DNA of 64,000 bases from Wolbachia endosymbiont of Armadillidium arcangelii (lineage in GTDB: Bacteria; Pseudomonadota; Alphaproteobacteria; Rickettsiales; Anaplasmataceae), in assembly GCF_040207875.1 (NCBI RefSeq), contig NZ_CP157942.1, positions 1,240,001-1,304,000 of the forward strand, given 5' to 3'. The notes under the pieces were generated by a model that saw nothing but the letters and a program-made list of their open reading frames with translations, had not been told where the DNA came from and made no database searches. Of this stretch, positions 28,258 to 37,266 are shown one piece after another. Positions within the stretch are counted from its first letter, which is position 1; every line of letters starts with the position of its first letter. A program made the translations under genes and the position numbers.

Positions 28258-28776
28258 TTGCAAGTTAAAAAGAACAATAAAAACAGAATTAATGAACTCA
28301 TCACAGCTAAGGAAGTACGCTTAGTTGATCATAATGGTGAAATGATCGGAATTGTTCCAATAGAACAAGCTTTGGCATCTGCTCAGAATGTCGGTTTAGA
28401 TTTGGTAGAAATTGCACCTGATTCAACCCCTCCAGTATGTAAAATACTGGACTATAGTAAACAAAAGTATGATATAAAAAAGAAGGCAAGTGAAGCAAAA
28501 AAGAAACAAAAAGCATTAACTACAAAAGAAATTAAACTGGGTCCTAATATTGGTGATCACGACTACGAAACAAAATTGCGTCAAACAAGGGATTTTCTTA
28601 CGCATGGACATAAAATTAAAGTCACAATGAGGTTTAGAGGTAGAGAACTTACAAATACTGAGGTTGGGTTGGAAAAATTAGAACGATTAATTAGAGATAC
28701 TGAAGACATTGCAAAGGTAGAATTAACACCTAAAAGGGAAGGGAATCAATATTTTTTAGCTCTGGCTGCTAAGTAG
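28258..28776 (+). CDS. infC: Translation initiation factor IF-3
   Basis: IF-3 binds the 30S subunit and checks start-codon and initiator tRNA pairing. The 172 residues show the N-domain (NELITAKEVRLVDHNGEMIG), the linker and the C-domain (MRFRGRELTNTEVGLEKLE). The start is TTG at 28258; no ATG suits the family's N-terminus. Non-AUG starts on infC permit self-control in enterobacteria, because IF-3 discriminates against such codons, so the same could hold here. It is cotranscribed with thrS and convergent with nuoF. Confidence 0.96.
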   Translation: MQVKKNNKNRINELITAKEVRLVDHNGEMIGIVPIEQALASAQNVGLDLVEIAPDSTPPVCKILDYSKQKYDIKKKASEAKKKQKALTTKEIKLGPNIGDHDYETKLRQTRDFLTHGHKIKVTMRFRGRELTNTEVGLEKLERLIRDTEDIAKVELTPKREGNQYFLALAAK

Positions 28777-28798
28777 CAAAACGACTTAAAAGTATAGG

Positions 28799-30052
28799 TT
28801 AAGTTACTATTCTCTCTTCAATTATATAACGAAAATGCCTGATTAATCCTTGAATCGGCCAAGCTGCAGCATCACCAAGTGCACAAATTGTATGTCCTTC
28901 TATTTGAGTTGTAAGATCAAGTAGCTTATCTACTTCATCAAGTTTAATATTTCCTGCTACCATCCTTCTTGTAATCCTCCACATCCATCCAGTACCTTCA
29001 CGGCATGGTGTGCATTGGCCACAGGACTCATGCATATAAAAGTGTGATAACCTCTCTATTGCAGCTATTATATCAGTTGATTTATCCATCACTATTACAG
29101 CAGCAGTACCAAGCCCTGATTGTGCAGCTTTTAATGAATCAAAATCCATTTCAATAGTATCGCATATAGATTTTGGAATTAATGGCACTGAAGACCCACC
29201 AGGTATTACAGCAAGTAAATTATTCCAACCTCCTCGCACTCCACCTGCGTATTTTTCAATCAATTCACGTAGTGGAATTCCGAGCTCTTCTTCAACATTA
29301 CACGGATTGTTTACGTGTCCTGAAATACAAAAGACCTTGGTACCAGTATTATTTTGTTTACCAAGAGATGCAAACCATTCTCCTCCGCGATTCAGAATAT
29401 CTGGAACCATGGCTATAGTTTCAACGTTGTTTATTGTGGTTGGGCAGCCAAAAAGCCCAACACCTGCAGGAAATGGAGGTTTCATGCGAGGAAAGCCCTT
29501 TTTTCCTTCAATTGATTCGAGTTGAGCTGTTTCTTCCCCACATATGTAAGCTCCTGCACCCCTATGGATAAACACATCAAGATCATAGCCTGATTTGCAG
29601 GCATTTTTTCCAATTAAATTTTCTTCATAGGCTTCCTTAAGCGCATTTTTTAGAACTAAATATTCTTTATAAAACTCACCCCTGATATAAATATACGCAA
29701 CTGATGCGCTGACCGCTCTGCCGGCCAGGAGAATTCCTTCAAGTAACTTATGTGGCTCATATCGTAATATATCTCTATCTTTACATGTACCAGGTTCTGA
29801 CTCATCTGCATTGACTACTAAATATGCTTTTGGAGGATTTTTGGGCATAAAGCTCCACTTAAGGTAGGTGGGAAATCCTGCACCCCCTCGACCTTTTAAG
29901 CCAGATTTTTTTACTTCATCAATGATCTTTTCTGATCCTAAATCTAGTAACTCCTTTGTTTTTTGCCAGCTACCACGTTTTTTTGCACCCTCAAGTAGTG
30001 GAGTTTCTTTACCATTTAGGTTGGTGAATATTTTGTCTTGTTCTTTTAGCAT
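28799..30052 (-). CDS. nuoF: NADH-quinone oxidoreductase subunit F
   Basis: NuoF binds NADH and FMN and holds the N3 4Fe-4S cluster at the tip of complex I. I chose the ATG at 30052 ([10 protein letters not shown]) because the upstream extension runs into a tRNA-Lys gene; this gives 417 residues. Motifs are [13 protein letters not shown] (FMN/NADH loop), [34 protein letters not shown] with three cluster cysteines, and the fourth Cys in [11 protein letters not shown]. It stands alone here, downstream of tRNA-Lys. Confidence 0.96.
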   Translation of the reverse strand: MLKEQDKIFTNLNGKETPLLEGAKKRGSWQKTKELLDLGSEKIIDEVKKSGLKGRGGAGFPTYLKWSFMPKNPPKAYLVVNADESEPGTCKDRDILRYEPHKLLEGILLAGRAVSASVAYIYIRGEFYKEYLVLKNALKEAYEENLIGKNACKSGYDLDVFIHRGAGAYICGEETAQLESIEGKKGFPRMKPPFPAGVGLFGCPTTINNVETIAMVPDILNRGGEWFASLGKQNNTGTKVFCISGHVNNPCNVEEELGIPLRELIEKYAGGVRGGWNNLLAVIPGGSSVPLIPKSICDTIEMDFDSLKAAQSGLGTAAVIVMDKSTDIIAAIERLSHFYMHESCGQCTPCREGTGWMWRITRRMVAGNIKLDEVDKLLDLTTQIEGHTICALGDAAAWPIQGLIRHFRYIIEERIVT

Positions 30053-30072
30053 GTTTTTCAAAATTTGTGAGT

Positions 30073-30145
30073 GATCCCGACGCGATTCGAACGCGTGACC
30101 CACTGATTAAAAGTCAGTTGCTCTACCGGCTGAGCTACGGGATCA
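30073..30145 (-). tRNA. tRNA-Lys (anticodon UUU)
   Basis: On the minus strand the gene begins GATCCCGTAGCTCAGCCGG and ends with the complementary acceptor strand and discriminator A. The anticodon stem and loop CTGACTTTTAATCAG gives anticodon TTT. The T-arm GCGTTCGAATCGC is canonical. Length is 73 nt with no encoded CCA. nuoF begins 20 bp downstream. Confidence 0.96.
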
Positions 30146-30408
30146 TTTCATTTTTCAACTGTACTAAACAGTAATATAGTTTTTATCCATTTTAATCAAA
30201 CTAAAATTTTCATGTGTGGTTAAATAAATATACTGCGTTAGTGATAATTTAATTAAGAATTTTTGAAGGAAAACTTCTTGTTAAATTTCAATTTACAGAT
30301 TCATTTTGGAAAGCTTGTAGAGTGATTACAAATCTGAAAAGACAAAAAGATAGCGAATTATACATAACTGCAGAATTTGTTAACTATTTAGCAATAGATA
30401 AATATTTC

Positions 30409-30436
30409 TTGCATTTCAGCCTGAGTGATTTATGCT
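30409..30436 (+). promoter_or_regulatory. Candidate promoter of tRNA-Ala
   Basis: TTGCAT (30409-30414) and TATGCT (30431-30436) are 16 bases apart, ending ten bases before the mature tRNA 5' end. The rest of the 300-bp spacer between the two tRNAs is AT-rich with no gene that I can support. Confidence 0.4.
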
Positions 30437-30446
30437 TTAAGCAAGT

Positions 30447-30522
30447 GGGGGTATAGCTCAGCTGGTAGAGCATCTGTTTTGCACGCAGAAGGTCAGCGGT
30501 TCGATCCCGCTTGCCTCCACCA
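30447..30522 (+). tRNA. tRNA-Ala (anticodon UGC)
   Basis: The cloverleaf begins GGGGGTATAGCTCAGC. It has anticodon loop TTTGCAC (anticodon TGC), the T-arm GCGGTTCGATCCCGC and an encoded CCA at 30520-30522. Encoding CCA sets it apart from the other two tRNAs here. No 16S or 23S gene is nearby; Wolbachia rRNA genes are known to be dispersed. Confidence 0.96.
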
Positions 30523-30686
30523 ATATAGGTTTCAATATACCATAAAGTCAGTCTATTTAGTTCATCGGGGTTTTATACTAATCCTCTAGTGATATCTATT
30601 ATTATCATTCCAGTATATATCAACTTAATCATAAGTTAATCAATAAATGTTAGAATAACTATAATTAAATTTATTAAATAATATTT

Positions 30687-32507
30687 ATGAGTGGTGAAAA
30701 ACATATTTTCAAGATAGTGCCTGGAGATCAGATTTCCGATATTAACGGCATCTCTATTTTTGAAGGAGTTCCAAGATCATTTCACGGTGATAGGGGGTAT
30801 ATAGAACATTCTGAATACAATCTTGCTAAAGTGAATTTTGAAGCGTTAGATGATGAAAGTAAATTTATAGAACTAAGTTTACCCTTGCAGATGTGCCAAA
30901 TTAAACGAACTACAGTGTATAATGGTAAGTATACTAAAGAAATGTTGTGTCTGAAAGAAGATGGAGAAAAACTAAACCTCTGTACAATCAAACAAGATAA
31001 ACATGTTGATGATAGTGATAAAGATTTTGCTAGAGTGGAATTAGAGGAAGTACCATCTCCGATAAAAGGCAAAAGTTATTCATTAAGTATATTCGATAAA
31101 GAGTCAGGTGAATGTTGCATAAAATCTAAAATTAGAACTGACTCTAGCTTTGATTTTGAATCAGCAAAAAAAAGCCTTAGCGATACAAACAACTTCTCTA
31201 TTTTATCTGATCCTGCACGTGAAGAAATCCTTGCCGTTATACCAGAGTTCAAGGGAGGGATAATGTCTTATTATCCTTTCACTAGTGTATATGACCAAAC
31301 AAATAATAAAATTGCTTCAATACCAGGCCTCTCTCTTGCATACTTTAATGGCAATTTGGTAGACATAAAAATGCTATTATTACAAGGATCTTTTTGTATT
31401 TTTGTAGCCCCACAGGAATGCGAATATATTACACTTGAAGGTAGCGGTAATGATTATCAACTTTACCTATCAGATAGCCGAGGAAATCCTGTGGAAGATG
31501 AAAATCCTCAAACTCCTACTTTCCTCGTAGAAAGTATAGTGCTGAACAATAGTATATTATATAATGATTATAGTAATTTGAAAGAAATAATATCATCAAA
31601 TATATTTACTAAATTTTTTATTAAGGACCTAACAGAAAACCAATTAAAGACTTTTGCCAATGCTCTTAGTAACGAGCAATTGCAGATTCTTGTACAGAAT
31701 TTAACAGATAATCAACTCCAAGCTTTAGTGGATCATCTAACCAATCACCAATTACAAACTCTCGCTCAGGAACTAAATCCAGAAAAATTACAAATAATTG
31801 TTCCTATTTTAAGTGGTGCTCAGCTTGGAGCCCTAGTGGAAGACTTACGTCCAGAGCAAGTAAAAGAAATTTTACCTCACTTAAAAGTGGATCAGTTCAA
31901 AGTACTTATTAAAACTTTAAATAACGAACAATTTACAGTGCTTGCAAAAGACTTGGCTGAGCACCACTTGACAATACTCTCCAAAGAGTTAGAAGGTGAT
32001 CAGTTGAAAGCTTTAGTAAATAGTCTGCAAGAAGAACAACTGAAAGACTTAGTTAATAAGCTTGATCATGAGAAACTTGAAGCAATTGCTCAGGATTTAA
32101 CTGATTCTAATAAGATTCAGATTATCATCAAGTCTTTAGCTGATAACCCAGACAAACTTCAAGCTTTTGCTCGCAATATGTCTAATGAGCAGTTTAAAGA
32201 ACTTTTGGATAACGTAGGCGTAGAAGAGCTTAAAGAGATTATTCACAAGCTGCCTTATGAGAAAGTAACAGCTGTGATTGGTGATCTTGGCAATAAAGAT
32301 CAATCTCAAGCTATTATTGATTCATTAAAAGGTAAACTTGACGAGCAAAATGAAAAGCTAAAAGAGGTTTATGAGAAGCTAGAAGAACTTCTACCGCCAC
32401 CTGTGTACAGCGAAGCGTTGGAAAGTTTGCGTTCATCACCCCGTATTTCCCAAGATACTAACACTGAATTTATAGCAGTCGAAGAATATGCTTACCATGA
32501 AATCTGA
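30687..32507 (+). CDS. Hypothetical protein with about 18 twelve-residue helical repeats
   Basis: I do not recognise this 606-residue protein. Residues 1-310 are a non-repetitive domain with scattered cysteines. From residue 315 to about 535 the sequence is a near-perfect array of 12-residue units with pattern L-x3-QL-xx-L-x3, such as LTDNQLQALVDH and LSNEQLQILVQN. A charged coiled-coil segment follows (KGKLDEQNEKLKEVYEKLEE), then a proline-containing tail. There is no signal peptide or membrane helix. Short leucine-rich helical repeats usually make curved protein-binding surfaces. A smaller gene follows 95 bp downstream. It could be an effector or a scaffold; neither is shown. Confidence 0.8.
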   Translation: MSGEKHIFKIVPGDQISDINGISIFEGVPRSFHGDRGYIEHSEYNLAKVNFEALDDESKFIELSLPLQMCQIKRTTVYNGKYTKEMLCLKEDGEKLNLCTIKQDKHVDDSDKDFARVELEEVPSPIKGKSYSLSIFDKESGECCIKSKIRTDSSFDFESAKKSLSDTNNFSILSDPAREEILAVIPEFKGGIMSYYPFTSVYDQTNNKIASIPGLSLAYFNGNLVDIKMLLLQGSFCIFVAPQECEYITLEGSGNDYQLYLSDSRGNPVEDENPQTPTFLVESIVLNNSILYNDYSNLKEIISSNIFTKFFIKDLTENQLKTFANALSNEQLQILVQNLTDNQLQALVDHLTNHQLQTLAQELNPEKLQIIVPILSGAQLGALVEDLRPEQVKEILPHLKVDQFKVLIKTLNNEQFTVLAKDLAEHHLTILSKELEGDQLKALVNSLQEEQLKDLVNKLDHEKLEAIAQDLTDSNKIQIIIKSLADNPDKLQAFARNMSNEQFKELLDNVGVEELKEIIHKLPYEKVTAVIGDLGNKDQSQAIIDSLKGKLDEQNEKLKEVYEKLEELLPPPVYSEALESLRSSPRISQDTNTEFIAVEEYAYHEI

Positions 32508-32602
32508 GTACTTGTAAGCCAGTGCTTACGAGTTTGGAAAAAGGTTGTCTGATGAGAGTAGCAGCTAGTTTAATTATTAATAATGTTATGGAGGTAACTC
32601 AT

Positions 32603-32995
32603 ATGAGAACAGATAAAAGTCTACAAAACAATGTACAAGGTTTTGCAACAGAAAACAATGAGCAAAAAGTTAATATCATTGGACCTTTCAAGCTAAAAAG
32701 CCAGGGGAAAAACTTCACGGAGCAACAACTAACAAGAGCTATAGTAGGTGCTCATGTTCAAAATGTTATTAATGAGATGGTCGATAGTATAAATCAAAAC
32801 CTCATTGATAAGTTAAATACGATATTAACAGATGAAGAGAAAAAAGTTGCAAAACTAATTGAAGATGTTGGTGATCAAAAGAGTGGTTTAGTAAAAGATC
32901 TCAGTGATTTAAAACAAGCTTTCGAAGATATTGCTCCTCCATTAGCAGCTCCTCCAGTATTCCATGTTACTGGCGAAGAGAACGGATTGTTTTAA
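32603..32995 (+). CDS. Hypothetical 130-residue protein downstream of the repeat protein
   Basis: I chose the ATG at 32603 because GGAGG lies nine bases upstream; a longer frame from a GTG at 32522 is less likely. The product is unrecognised: polar N-terminus, a helical middle (AHVQNVINEMVDSINQNLID) and a possible coiled coil to residue 110, then a Pro/Ala-rich end (APPLAAPPVF). There is no membrane segment. It shares strand and spacing with the 606-residue repeat protein and may be part of the same transcript. Confidence 0.65.
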   Translation: MRTDKSLQNNVQGFATENNEQKVNIIGPFKLKSQGKNFTEQQLTRAIVGAHVQNVINEMVDSINQNLIDKLNTILTDEEKKVAKLIEDVGDQKSGLVKDLSDLKQAFEDIAPPLAAPPVFHVTGEENGLF

Positions 32996-33071
32996 TATAA
33001 AGAGGTAACAGCTTGCTAGCAGGTTGCTGCTTTCTCCACATACTATTTAGGTATAGCTGGGGTTAGGGAGT

Positions 33072-33464
33072 TTATTTTAAAACTTTTGGCATATAGTTCT
33101 CATCATGTTTTGCAAACACCGTATCTGCAAGAAAGGTACTATTATCAGACATTTTACCTTGCACGACAATACCGCTTTTTTCCGAAAACATCGGTGGAAG
33201 TATTCCCTGGTATTTTACCACAACGCTTTTGTTAAAATCTGTCATTTGAAAAATCACTTCACTTTCGTTGCGTATCACGCTATTTTCAACAACCATTCCA
33301 CCAACACGGATTGGCTTTTGACTATTTGGTAAAACTATTGCCTCACTTACTGTATAGAAAAATGAGATATTTTCTTTGAGCGTTGTTAAAATAAAAAAAA
33401 CTGCACAACTTAAAAAGCAGAAAATTCCTGAAGTTATAAGTAATCGCTTATGTTTCTTCTTCAT
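33072..33464 (-). CDS. ccmE: Cytochrome c maturation heme chaperone CcmE
   Basis: CcmE binds heme covalently in the periplasm and hands it to apocytochrome c. The 130 residues have an N-terminal membrane anchor (LLITSGIFCFLSCAVFFILT), the beta-barrel core (VGGMVVENSVI, VVKYQGILPPMFSEKSGIVV) and the heme-attachment His in VFAKHDENYMP. The gene overlaps the end of ccmD by 17 bases and closes the nuoJKLMN-birA-ccmDE block. Its client could be the membrane-anchored cytochrome c at 44.3 kb. Confidence 0.95.
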   Translation of the reverse strand: MKKKHKRLLITSGIFCFLSCAVFFILTTLKENISFFYTVSEAIVLPNSQKPIRVGGMVVENSVIRNESEVIFQMTDFNKSVVVKYQGILPPMFSEKSGIVVQGKMSDNSTFLADTVFAKHDENYMPKVLK

Positions 33465-33585
33465 TATTATCTTTCAGGCTTTCTAGAATTTTTTTACTTT
33501 TAGTATAGCAAGAAATGGTAAAAATTAGCTCTCCAGCAATCAGCGTGAAACTAATAAGGTAAGCAAAAATTACATATGTATTCAT
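33448..33585 (-). CDS. ccmD: Heme exporter small subunit CcmD
   Basis: A 45-residue frame begins MNTYVIFAYLISFTLIAGE, one membrane helix followed by a basic tail (SCYTKSKKILESL). Length, topology and position directly before ccmE identify it as CcmD, which releases holo-CcmE from the CcmABC transporter. The start overlaps the birA stop as ATGA (33585-33582) and the 3' end overlaps ccmE by 17 bases, so translation is probably coupled. Genes this small are easily missed. Confidence 0.82.
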   Translation of the reverse strand: MNTYVIFAYLISFTLIAGELIFTISCYTKSKKILESLKDNNEEET

Positions 33586-34442
33586 AATGCATTATCAATA
33601 AACAACTCACCTGCATCAAAATAAATTAAGCTTCCATCCTTTTGCTGCAACACCAATTTACCACTTTTATCTATATCAGCAAAAATTCCTTCATACAATT
33701 TGTCAGCTAACTTTACACTGATTTGCTTATTCAGCTTAAATGCTCTTGTGAGCCACATTTCTCTTATAGCATGAAACCCATCAAACAGCCATTGCTTTCT
33801 TAGCTTATTAAAATTTATTATTAATTTCTCTAATAGATCTATGTTAGACACAGACTCACCGTAATTGCTAATACACGTTGTTTCTGGAAGTGGTGCATGA
33901 TTGACATTAATTCCAATTCCTACAATAAGCCAATTCGAATTGGATCTTTTTTCAAGCAATATTCCACTTATTTTCTTGCCATCGATTAGAATGTCATTTG
34001 GCCATTTATGTTGAATGTTACTGTCGCTTACAAATGACAGTAACGTATTTTCGACAGCAAGAGCAGTAACAAAAGTCAATTCTGTTAATTTGCTGATGTC
34101 TTTAACTTGACTCATTAAGCCTACTGTTATCCCAGTATCATCCGATGTCATCCCAGTGCTTGACCAGGCTTCTTTATTCCTAGATTCCAGCGTCACGCGC
34201 TGGAATGACACCGAAAGCTGATTTTCACTTAGATAATCGTTAAAGAGGTTTACTATCAAACTTGCATAGAGATTACCCTCTGGAGAAATCCAGCTTTTTC
34301 CAGTGCGCCCTCTACCCTCTGTTTGTTTATCGGCAATAATAATAGTTTCATTAGATATTCCTTTATCAATTAAATCTAATGCTTCTCTATTAGTGCTTGA
34401 AACTTCTTTGTAATGATAAATATGAAAGCCCTCAGGGATCAC
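33582..34442 (-). CDS. birA: Biotin--protein ligase with an in-frame palindromic insert
   Basis: BirA joins biotin to carboxylase carrier proteins through biotinyl-AMP. The 286-residue frame starts with GTG at 34442 and lacks the N-terminal repressor domain. Motifs are the biotinyl-AMP loop TEGRGRTGKSWISPEGNLYASL, split here as TEGRGRTGKSW and EGNLYASL, then KWPNDILIDGKKISGILLE and IVGIGINVNHAPLP. Residues about 77-110 are foreign: they translate a palindromic repeat (34147-34212 and flanks) with frame preserved. Removing them leaves about 252 residues, normal for monofunctional ligases. The gene follows nuoN by 17 bases and overlaps ccmD. Confidence 0.92.
   Translation of the reverse strand: MIPEGFHIYHYKEVSSTNREALDLIDKGISNETIIIADKQTEGRGRTGKSWISPEGNLYASLIVNLFNDYLSENQLSVSFQRVTLESRNKEAWSSTGMTSDDTGITVGLMSQVKDISKLTELTFVTALAVENTLLSFVSDSNIQHKWPNDILIDGKKISGILLEKRSNSNWLIVGIGINVNHAPLPETTCISNYGESVSNIDLLEKLIINFNKLRKQWLFDGFHAIREMWLTRAFKLNKQISVKLADKLYEGIFADIDKSGKLVLQQKDGSLIYFDAGELFIDNAL
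34137..34212. repeat. Protein-coding palindromic repeat inside birA
   Basis: Two inverted arms, GTCATCCCAGTGCTTGACC at 34147 and the palindrome CCAGCGTCACGCGCTGG at about 34187-34203, match the repeat family seen in intergenic sites at 22.2, 26.3 and 48-49 kb. Here the element is read in frame within birA with no stop. Rickettsia palindromic elements are known to insert in coding regions in this way. Confidence 0.85.
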
Positions 34443-34459
34443 CTTGTCAGCCCTTTAGT

Positions 34460-35824
34460 TCAATGAGTGAGTAAAACGTACAAGAAAAGAACGAGGTTGA
34501 TCAGTGAAGCCACTGAAGTGATAATGAATAGACCCTTAGAATAAGCAACCTTATTAACACCAGCTTTATCAAAATACATAACTTTTATGATATTTAGATA
34601 ATAGTAACATGATATAACACTTGCCACTACAAGGATCAAAGACAGGCTGATAAAGCCAGAATTTATTAAACTTTTGAATATAAAAAATTTAGCGATAAAA
34701 CCTGCAAGTGGAGGTATTCCCGACATCGAGAGTAACAGTACAGAAAGATGGAATGCTAAAATTGGTTGCTTTTTTCCTATACCAGATAAATTTGCAATAT
34801 CACAATCATCATCGTCAATTTGTACGAGATATGAGAATAGCCCTATGCTTGTGATGATATATATCACCAGATACATTAAGGCACTATCTGTTCCTGCTTG
34901 TGTAAAAATAGAAAGTGAAGCAAATATAAAGCCAATGTGACCAATTGAACTGTAAGCAAGCAGCCTTTTTAAGTTTTGCTGACGCAAGGCCCCAAAAGCT
35001 GAGATAAGCACAGACAATGCTGAAACGTATAAGAAAATAGGCTGAACATAACTTTTTACATTTACTAACTCTTCATTCATCAATCGAATTAAAAATGTTA
35101 CAAGTGCAGCTTTTGGGGCCGTAGAAAAAAACGCAGTTACTATGGTAGGTGCACCTTGATAGACATCTGGAGCCCACATATGAAAAGGAGCAATAGCAAG
35201 CTTGAAACACAAACCAATAAGGATAAAAACTAACCCAAAAACTATTCCATAAGTTATCTGATGGCTTTGCAAGAATGAACCGAGCTCAGAGAAATTGACT
35301 TGTCCTGTATATCCATAAAGCAGCGACATTCCATATAGCATAATGCAGGAAGATAGTGCACTAAGTGTAAAATATTTCACTCCTGCTTCACATGAATAAG
35401 CTGAATCTTTATTAAAGCTCGCAAGAACATACAAAGATATACTCATCAACTCAAAAGCTAAATAAAAAGAAATCAGACTATTTGCTGAAACCAAAGTTAT
35501 CATGCCAAATAGCGCAAAAAGAATCAGTATTGAAAATTCATATTTATAGTCATATTTTGATAAATTCAGCATCAAAAGTATTAAAATTCCTGTGCTGAGA
35601 ATTAACCCTTGGGCTGACCTGATGTATAAATTGAGTTTTAACAACGAATTAAAGAGAAAAATTTCATTGTTTTCTGCCGAAATAATTAAAATAATCAAAG
35701 TTATCACTGTGCAGCCAAGTGCTAATAAGTTGATAGTTCGGCGGTTAAATATAATTCCAAGCAGTAGCAACACTAACGAGGAGATAATAGAGAACGTTTC
35801 CGGCAATATCTGTATATAATTCAT
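34460..35824 (-). CDS. nuoN: NADH-quinone oxidoreductase subunit N
   Basis: NuoN is an antiporter-like membrane subunit that pumps protons in complex I. The 454 residues have about 13-14 membrane helices. The conserved Glu is in ISFYLAFELMSISLYVLASF and a conserved Lys in LCFKLAIAPFHMWAPDVYQG; KRLLAYSSIGHIGFI is also diagnostic. The stop of nuoM overlaps its ATG, and birA follows closely. It is the last nuo gene of the membrane-arm cluster. Confidence 0.95.
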   Translation of the reverse strand: MNYIQILPETFSIISSLVLLLLGIIFNRRTINLLALGCTVITLIILIISAENNEIFLFNSLLKLNLYIRSAQGLILSTGILILLMLNLSKYDYKYEFSILILFALFGMITLVSANSLISFYLAFELMSISLYVLASFNKDSAYSCEAGVKYFTLSALSSCIMLYGMSLLYGYTGQVNFSELGSFLQSHQITYGIVFGLVFILIGLCFKLAIAPFHMWAPDVYQGAPTIVTAFFSTAPKAALVTFLIRLMNEELVNVKSYVQPIFLYVSALSVLISAFGALRQQNLKRLLAYSSIGHIGFIFASLSIFTQAGTDSALMYLVIYIITSIGLFSYLVQIDDDDCDIANLSGIGKKQPILAFHLSVLLLSMSGIPPLAGFIAKFFIFKSLINSGFISLSLILVVASVISCYYYLNIIKVMYFDKAGVNKVAYSKGLFIITSVASLINLVLFLYVLLTH

Positions 35825-37263
35825 AGCGCATTATATTTGACTAACAAATTTGCCATACATGGCTTCAAATAATTCAGTGCAAGGGTTGGGTAGAATCCAA
35901 GCAAAATAACAACCACTGCAAGCAGAATTAAGACAGAAAGTTCTATGCTATCCAAGCGGTTATTTAGTAATTTAGAACAGCTAACCCCCCATATTATTTG
36001 CTTACATAAATTCAGCATATAAACTGCGCTTAAAATAGTGCCAAGTGCGATAAATCCTGTAAAAAAACCTATGCTCTTAAACATTCCAACCATGGCCAAA
36101 AACTCACCTATGAACCCAGATGTTCCAGGTAGCCCTATTGAAGCCATTGAAAACAAAATAAACATAAAACCAAATTTTGGCATTGTATTTACTATGCCAA
36201 AATACTTTGCAATCTTCAAAGTTCCAATTCGAGTATATAGCATTCCAACACACAAAAATAAAGCAGCAGAAATAAGGCCATGACTAATCATTTGAAATAT
36301 GCTACCCAGTACTCCTTCCTCACAAAATGAAAAGAGGCCAGCGGTAACGATCCCCATATGTGCTATTGAAGAATAAGCTATTAACTTCTTTATATCATCT
36401 TGAGCAAACGCAACTAGAGAAGCATATATCACCGCAATAATGCTCAGCACAACAACGAAATTTGAAAAATACAAACTTGCCTGAGGAAGCATTGGAATAG
36501 AAAACCTTAAAAATCCGTACCCTCCCATTTTAATAAGCAAGCCAGCTAAAATCACAGATCCAGAAGTTGGTGATTGCACATGCGCATCAGGAAGCCAAGT
36601 GTGAAATGGAAACATCGGTACTTTTATTGCAAAAGAAATAAAAAATGCAATCCACAGCAATGACTGCACTTCAAGATCAAGGCTTGGCACTAATGTAGCT
36701 AATTTTTGTATACTAAACGTTCCAAAAACACTATAGATGTATACCAACCCAAGTAAAAATAATAATGAGCCAGTTAATGTATAAAGAAACAACTTAAACG
36801 TCGCATATACCCTTTGCTTCCCTCCCCAAATGCCAATAATAAAGAACATTGGTATTAAAACAGCTTCAAAAAACACATAAAAGCTTATAGCATTCAGTGA
36901 AACGAAAAAACCAACTACAAAACTCTCAAGCAGTAGAAACAATGCCATATAGGCTTTTAGGGTCGTATAACTCATTTTGCAGTTGTAGAGTATACAAATT
37001 ACAAACAAGAAAGTTGTAAGCAGAAGGAAAAACAACGATATACCATCTATCCCTATTCCTACATTCTTGATTGGATAGCTGACAAACTGAAAGTCCGCAT
37101 TGTTATAATCAAATTCTATATAAGCTACAATGCTAAGCAAAAATGGAAGTACAGCAAAAAATAGGGCAAGGAATCTTAGGTGTATAGATTGATGATTAAT
37201 CCTGATCGAGGATAAAATCAACGCTCCTATCAGTGGAAGCAAGAATATACTAAGTAACAACAC
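35821..37263 (-). CDS. nuoM: NADH-quinone oxidoreductase subunit M
   Basis: NuoM is a proton-pumping membrane subunit. The 480-residue protein shows the key Glu in AISFYVFFEAVLIPMFFIIG, the Lys in FAIKVPMFPFHTWLPDAHVQ and KKLIAYSSIAHMGIVTAG, typical of the NuoM family with about 14 helices. It lies between nuoL (three-base gap) and nuoN (four-base overlap), so one transcript is likely. Confidence 0.96.
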   Translation of the reverse strand: MLLLSIFLLPLIGALILSSIRINHQSIHLRFLALFFAVLPFLLSIVAYIEFDYNNADFQFVSYPIKNVGIGIDGISLFFLLLTTFLFVICILYNCKMSYTTLKAYMALFLLLESFVVGFFVSLNAISFYVFFEAVLIPMFFIIGIWGGKQRVYATFKLFLYTLTGSLLFLLGLVYIYSVFGTFSIQKLATLVPSLDLEVQSLLWIAFFISFAIKVPMFPFHTWLPDAHVQSPTSGSVILAGLLIKMGGYGFLRFSIPMLPQASLYFSNFVVVLSIIAVIYASLVAFAQDDIKKLIAYSSIAHMGIVTAGLFSFCEEGVLGSIFQMISHGLISAALFLCVGMLYTRIGTLKIAKYFGIVNTMPKFGFMFILFSMASIGLPGTSGFIGEFLAMVGMFKSIGFFTGFIALGTILSAVYMLNLCKQIIWGVSCSKLLNNRLDSIELSVLILLAVVVILLGFYPTLALNYLKPCMANLLVKYNAL

Positions 37264-37266
37264 CTT

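Noticed and set aside
30687..32507. Reading the 12-residue repeats as ankyrin or TPR units
   Set aside because: The period is 12, not 33 or 34, and the consensus lacks the ankyrin TPLH and TPR WxxLG positions.
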